Shown: positions 5,951 to 10,018 of the stretch, piece after piece
How the letters are laid out: each line of letters opens with the position of its first letter
How positions within the stretch are numbered: the first letter of the stretch is position 1
DNA from: an uncultured Muribaculaceae bacterium
GTDB taxonomy: Bacteria; Bacteroidota; Bacteroidia; Bacteroidales; Muribaculaceae
Assembly (NCBI GenBank): GCA_910584735.1
Contig: CAJUBM010000108.1
Span: 1-10,018, forward strand
Length of the DNA: 10,018 bases
Direction: 5' to 3'
Translations under genes and position numbers: made by a program
The notes under the pieces: generated by a model
Database searches by the model: none
The model's input: only the letters and a program-made list of their open reading frames with translations
Told to the model about the DNA's origin: nothing

Positions 5951-8332
5951 ATGGACTATACTGATTCTGAGCGCGATTCGCGTACAACCCGCAACCGCCG
6001 CATAGTAGGGTGGATGTGGAAGATATTCGGCCTTGGTGTGCTGGTGGTTTTCCTCCTGTTTATATGTATATATAACGGGTGGATAGGCTATATGCCTCCC
6101 ATCGAGGAGTTGCAAAATCCTAACGATAAGTTCGCCACGGTGATATATTCGGCTGACGGCGAGGAGATGGGGCGGTACTACCGCAATTCAGGCAACCGTG
6201 TGTATGCCGACTATTCCGAGATTTCGCAGCATGTTGTAGATGCCCTTATAGCCACGGAGGATGCCCGGTTCGTAGACCATTCAGGCATCGATATGCGCGC
6301 GTTTATGCGTGTGTTCGTGAAGACCCTGATTCTCCAGCAGAAAAATGCCGGCGGCGGCTCCACGATAACGCAGCAGCTTGCCAAACAGCTTTATTCCCCA
6401 CGCAGCACGGGCCTGCTTGACCGCGCTCTGCAGAAACCTATAGAGTGGATGATTGCAGTGAAGCTCGAACGCTATTATTCCAAGGACGAGATATTGAAGA
6501 TGTATCTCAACCAGTTCGACTTCCTTTATAATGCGGTGGGGATAAAGTCGGCGGCATTCGTTTATTTTGGAAAAGAGCCTAAGGATCTTAATATACAGGA
6601 GGCTGCCACGTTGGTGGGTATGGTGAAGAATCCGGCATACTATAACCCGGTTCGCCATAACGAGCGTACGCGCCAGCGCCGCAACACGGTGTTCGACCAG
6701 ATGGTGAAGAAAGGGTATCTGACCCGTGCCGAGGCTGATTCGCTGAAGCAGCTTCCTCTGGTGCTGAACTTCCGGCGTGTCGACCATAAGGATGGCATGG
6801 CTCCATATTTCCGCGAGGAACTGCGCCGTGTGCTCACTGCCAAGAAACCTGTACGGTCGGAGTATCGCGGCTGGGAAAAACAGAAATATGTGGATGACTC
6901 CATTGCCTGGGAGACGAATCCGCTGTTCGGATGGATTGAGAAGAACCCTAAGCCGGACGGTACTAAGTATGATCTCTATGCCGATGGCTTGAAGATACAT
7001 ACAACAATCGATTCGCGTATGCAGGATTATGCCGAGGAGGCTGTGCGCCGTCAGATGACCTATCTCCAGACGCAGTTCTTCCGCGAGAAACGCGGACAGC
7101 CCAACGCGCCATATACCTCAAACCGCGACGAACTCGGGCGCGCTACCCAGCAGAGCCTCATCGACCATGCCATACGTCAGAGCGAACGGTGGAGGGCCAT
7201 GCACCAAGGGGGCTTCTCTGACGATGAAATCCGCCGTGAGTTCAATAAGAAACGGGAGATGACGGTGTTTTCCTATAACGGTCCTGTAGACACGGTGATG
7301 ACGCCAAGGGATTCCCTGCTTTACACAAAGCATTTCCTTCGTTGCGGATTTATGTCCATGGATGCCCGTAACGGCCATGTCAAAGCTTATGTAGGAGGTC
7401 CCGACTTCGGCTTCTTCCAATATGATATGGTATCGACAGGGCGCCGCCAGATTGGTTCTACCATAAAGCCGTTCCTTTATACCTACGCTATGGAGGAGGG
7501 ATTCACCCCCTGCGACCATATGTTGAACGCCCAGCCGGTGATTACCGATGAGAGCGGACGCACGTGGATGCCGCGTAACTCGGGACACGGACGAATCGGC
7601 GAGATGGTGGATTTGCGCTGGGCCTTGACCTACTCCAACAACTGGATTTCTGCCCGTCTGATGGAGCAGCTGTCTCCCGCCACGCTTGTGCGCAACATGC
7701 ACAATTTCGGTATAACTAACCATCTGGATCCGGTGATGTCTATCTGTCTCGGCTCATGCGATGTGTCGGTTCGCGAGATGGTCGGCGCCTATTCGGCATA
7801 TTCCAACAACGGTATGCGCTCTGAACCGCTCTACGTCACTTCGATATGCGATGCCAACGGCAATGTGATTTCCGAATTCTCGGCAGCCCATACCGAGGTG
7901 ATTTCCGAAAAGGCATATGCAAAGATTTTGTCGATGCTTATTAATGTGGTTAATTCCGGTACGGGTAGCCGTCTGCGTGGCGCACCCTATAATATCTCTG
8001 CCGAGATGGGTGGTAAGACAGGTACAACCAACTCCAACTCCGATGCCTGGTTCATGGGCTTTACGCCGGAACTTGTGGCCGGCGTATGGGTAGGGGGCGA
8101 GGAACGCTTCATCCATTTCGGCTCGATGGCCTATGGACAGGGTGCCGCTGCCGCGCTGCCTATCTACGGTTACTTCATGAAGAAGGTATATGCCGATAAG
8201 TCGCTCCCTTACAGTCAGGATGCGAAATTTGGCGTGGATTTCTCGGAAGTGTGCGATTCGGAGTTCGGCAACTCATATTACTCTGAGGAACCGGCTGCCG
8301 AGGAGTCTTCGATTGAGGATGTTTTCGACTGA
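5951..8332 (+). CDS. Class A penicillin-binding protein (PBP1A type)
   Basis: This bifunctional peptidoglycan synthase (793 aa) polymerises lipid II glycan chains and cross-links the peptides in the periplasm. It has a short basic cytoplasmic tail, one membrane anchor (about 24-41) and a GT51 transglycosylase domain. That domain carries ATEDARFVDHSGID (101-114, catalytic Glu103), GGGSTITQQLAKQLY (134-148) and the KLERYYSKDEILKMYLNQ segment (171-188). A linker region (about 350-460) includes a charged helical insertion. The transpeptidase domain has all three active-site motifs: STIK (503-506, nucleophile Ser503), SNN (562-564) and KTG (689-691). The C-terminus ends in an acidic tail (EEPAAEESSIEDVFD). 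Length and order are normal for Bacteroidetes PBP1A proteins. The ATG at 5951 places the membrane anchor correctly, and a weak purine-rich GAAAGAG precedes it. The endonuclease gene follows after 32 bp with no obvious promoter of its own. Confidence 0.93.
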   Translation: MDYTDSERDSRTTRNRRIVGWMWKIFGLGVLVVFLLFICIYNGWIGYMPPIEELQNPNDKFATVIYSADGEEMGRYYRNSGNRVYADYSEISQHVVDALIATEDARFVDHSGIDMRAFMRVFVKTLILQQKNAGGGSTITQQLAKQLYSPRSTGLLDRALQKPIEWMIAVKLERYYSKDEILKMYLNQFDFLYNAVGIKSAAFVYFGKEPKDLNIQEAATLVGMVKNPAYYNPVRHNERTRQRRNTVFDQMVKKGYLTRAEADSLKQLPLVLNFRRVDHKDGMAPYFREELRRVLTAKKPVRSEYRGWEKQKYVDDSIAWETNPLFGWIEKNPKPDGTKYDLYADGLKIHTTIDSRMQDYAEEAVRRQMTYLQTQFFREKRGQPNAPYTSNRDELGRATQQSLIDHAIRQSERWRAMHQGGFSDDEIRREFNKKREMTVFSYNGPVDTVMTPRDSLLYTKHFLRCGFMSMDARNGHVKAYVGGPDFGFFQYDMVSTGRRQIGSTIKPFLYTYAMEEGFTPCDHMLNAQPVITDESGRTWMPRNSGHGRIGEMVDLRWALTYSNNWISARLMEQLSPATLVRNMHNFGITNHLDPVMSICLGSCDVSVREMVGAYSAYSNNGMRSEPLYVTSICDANGNVISEFSAAHTEVISEKAYAKILSMLINVVNSGTGSRLRGAPYNISAEMGGKTGTTNSNSDAWFMGFTPELVAGVWVGGEERFIHFGSMAYGQGAAAALPIYGYFMKKVYADKSLPYSQDAKFGVDFSEVCDSEFGNSYYSEEPAAEESSIEDVFD

Positions 8333-8364
8333 TAAAATAGACAAATAATAGACCCGATAATATC

Positions 8365-9897
8365 ATGAATAAAATTTTACGCAGTGCGGCTTTCGTGGCC
8401 GCAGGGCTTTTCGCCGCCTATGCGGTGCAGGCCGATATTCCGTTGGAATATTATAAAAGTCTTGACGGACTGAAAGGACGCGAGCTAAAGAACGCTGTAC
8501 ACGAGATTGTTGCCAACAATGTTAAGATGCTTTCCTATGGCTCTGGCAATAATTCCACATGGTGGGGATTCTATGTCACCGACCGTACGGAGGACAACGA
8601 GGTTATCGACCGTTATAGCAACGATGTGCGCTATTTCGGCTCGCGTGGCAGTTCGGTCAGCGGCATGAATATCGAACACTCGGTGGCCAACAGTTGGTGG
8701 GGAGGTACTAAGAACAATGCCTACAAGGACTTGTTCGAGCTTATGCCCTGTGAGCAGAAAATCAACTCAAGCAAGAGCAATTATTCCATGGGCGTTGTCA
8801 CCACGGTACGTACTGACAACGGATGTACCAAGGTAGGCAAGGGCTTCGATGGAAATAATATGTGGGAGCCGGCCGACAAATGGAAAGGAGACTTCGCCCG
8901 CGATTATTTCTATATATTCACCGCATATCAGAACCTTCCGTGGAAGGATTCGGGTGAGTGCGCCGTGACGGTGCAGCCGGGCACATATCCTACCCTTAAG
9001 GAGTGGGCTTACACGCTCTATCTGGAATGGGCACGTCAGGACAAGGTGGACGCTCTGGAGATAAAGCGCAACGATGATGTGCATGGCATCCAGGGGAACC
9101 GTAACCCGTTCGTAGACTTCCCTAATCTGATGGAATATATCTGGGGGGATTCTACCAACATAGTATTCCATCCCAAGACTACGGTAAAAAGCACCTCTGC
9201 TTCCGGCGACCTGCCCGATCCGGATCCTGACCCCGAAGGATGGGAGACTATATTTGCCAACACCCTGTTGGGAGACGGTGCAGACTTCACCATTCAGTAT
9301 ATTGTGCCGTGCCCGAACGGGATAGATGCCGTGTGGGTTAACGATACCAAATATGGCTGGAAAGGCACTGCGTTTACCGGTGGTAAGGACGGCAAGAATC
9401 TTGCTGCCGATGCTATCTTGTGGACGCCTGAATTCGATTTCCGCGAATATAAGGAGGTCCGCATGACGTTTGACCACGCCGTGAACTTCTGTGCGGATCC
9501 GGAGGCTGTTCTTTCGGTGGTAATGCAGATTGATGGTGGTAACCGCGAACCTGTTACGATAAGTGAATGGCCTGAGGGGGATAGCTGGACTTTCGTAAAG
9601 GGGGTTACGGCCTCGCTTGATGCCTGTGCCGGGAAAAAGTCTCGCATCGGTTTCCGATATACCTCCACCACCTCTGAAGCCGGAACCTGGGAGATTAAGG
9701 ACATGAAGGTAGAGGGTATAAAGACCCCTACTTCGATTGACGACCTCCCCGGCGACCTCTATAACCCCGATACTGACTTCGAGGTAGAGCCTGAATATTA
9801 CACCATCGACGGACGCCGCATAGCCGATCCCTCGGCCTATTCCGGCATCCTTATAATCCGCCGTGGTTCCCGCGTAACCAAAGTCTACGTCCGCTAA
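8365..9897 (+). CDS. Secreted modular endonuclease I with C-terminal beta domain
   Basis: This 510-aa exported nuclease has a signal peptide at residues 1-23 (ending VQA before DIPLEYY). The endonuclease I (EndA/NucM, beta-beta-alpha metal) domain spans about 30-270: NIEHSVANSWWG (102-113) with the metal ligand Glu104 and general base His105, DLFELMP (122-128), INSSKSN (133-139) with a candidate Asn ligand, GDFARDYFY (175-183), and the family ending IQGNRNPFVDFPNL (242-255). A DPDPDP linker (285-290) leads to a beta-rich domain (about 292-452) resembling choice-of-anchor J modules, which bind surfaces or carbohydrate. The end (YYTIDGRR to VYVR, 478-510) resembles a Bacteroidetes C-terminal sorting domain of the type IX secretion kind; export by that route is inference. 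It is much longer than enterobacterial EndA because of this tail. The likely job is extracellular DNA cleavage for nutrients or biofilm turnover. It may be transcribed by read-through from the gene upstream. Confidence 0.85.
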   Translation: MNKILRSAAFVAAGLFAAYAVQADIPLEYYKSLDGLKGRELKNAVHEIVANNVKMLSYGSGNNSTWWGFYVTDRTEDNEVIDRYSNDVRYFGSRGSSVSGMNIEHSVANSWWGGTKNNAYKDLFELMPCEQKINSSKSNYSMGVVTTVRTDNGCTKVGKGFDGNNMWEPADKWKGDFARDYFYIFTAYQNLPWKDSGECAVTVQPGTYPTLKEWAYTLYLEWARQDKVDALEIKRNDDVHGIQGNRNPFVDFPNLMEYIWGDSTNIVFHPKTTVKSTSASGDLPDPDPDPEGWETIFANTLLGDGADFTIQYIVPCPNGIDAVWVNDTKYGWKGTAFTGGKDGKNLAADAILWTPEFDFREYKEVRMTFDHAVNFCADPEAVLSVVMQIDGGNREPVTISEWPEGDSWTFVKGVTASLDACAGKKSRIGFRYTSTTSEAGTWEIKDMKVEGIKTPTSIDDLPGDLYNPDTDFEVEPEYYTIDGRRIADPSAYSGILIIRRGSRVTKVYVR

Positions 9898-10018
9898 CCC
9901 TTTGAGGTAACTCGTTAGTGGCGCCGGACCTCCGGGACGGCAGGCCACCAGAAGAGGCGGAGTCGGAGAATAGTCAACTATTTTTTTGAGAGGATGTTAG
10001 CATTTTTGATTCTGCTGC
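9898..10018. other. Unassigned 3' region with terminator-like hairpin
   Basis: No gene is recognised in these last 121 bases. They contain a GC-rich palindrome, CCGGACCTCCGG, near 9925-9936, and an AT-rich inverted repeat AATAGT-CA-ACTATT (9969-9982) that runs into seven Ts (9981-9987). The second could act as a weak terminator for the endonuclease transcript, but its loop is tight and the stem is AT-only at the base. The segment may continue into a feature outside the window. Confidence 0.3.

Noticed and set aside
6281..7723. Long minus-strand frames opposite the penicillin-binding protein gene
   Set aside because: The plus-strand protein carries every catalytic motif. The antisense frames have no recognisable domains or promoters.
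8767..9948. A long (393-aa) open frame opposite the endonuclease gene
   Set aside because: It is antisense to a clear endonuclease I with intact motifs, has no recognisable domain or promoter, and is explained by codon bias of the plus-strand gene.
1..10018. CRISPR array, tRNA or rRNA gene, or intact insertion sequence
   Set aside because: I saw no regularly spaced repeats, no cloverleaf-type sequence, no transposase or integrase frame and no terminal inverted repeats with target duplications.

Overview
The window looks like chromosomal DNA of a Bacteroidales gut-type anaerobe. A Muribaculaceae-like genome is my guess, but that is inference and the family is not proven. The signs are the Bacteroidetes promoter form (TTTG, about 19 bp, TAnnTTTG) in front of several genes, the general lack of Shine-Dalgarno sequences, and Bacteroidetes-style versions of every recognisable protein. 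Most genes are moderately GC-rich. One patch at about 1661-2110 is clearly AT-richer.

Layout from left to right. Positions 1-126 are a regulatory region with a perfect 11-bp-arm palindrome, a near-ideal promoter and a second small palindrome over its -7 box. It drives an OmpP1/FadL-family outer-membrane transporter (127-1635, +). Converging on it is an AT-rich remnant of a RhuM-family gene (1661 to about 2110, -), which has lost its N-terminus and abuts the 3' end of a secreted histidine phosphatase of the MINPP/phytase type (2107-3375, -). The phosphatase and the next operon, a small TPR-like protein plus tilS (3416-5088, +), fire from back-to-back promoters packed into about 45 bp. Next is a convergent AlkD-like helical-repeat protein (5098-5727, -). 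A 223-bp divergent intergenic region then leads to a bifunctional class A penicillin-binding protein (5951-8332, +). This is followed after 32 bp by a secreted modular endonuclease I (8365-9897, +). The last 121 bp have no recognisable gene.

Functionally this is mostly housekeeping and envelope biology: lipid or hydrophobic-compound uptake, phosphate release from inositol phosphates, tRNA-Ile lysidine modification, possible DNA-damage handling, peptidoglycan synthesis and extracellular DNA cleavage. I see no CRISPR array, RNA gene, intact mobile element or recognisable defence island, and no convincing undescribed multi-gene system. The points most worth a second look are the RhuM remnant and its junction with the phosphatase, the compact divergent promoter pair, and the palindromes around the fadL promoter.
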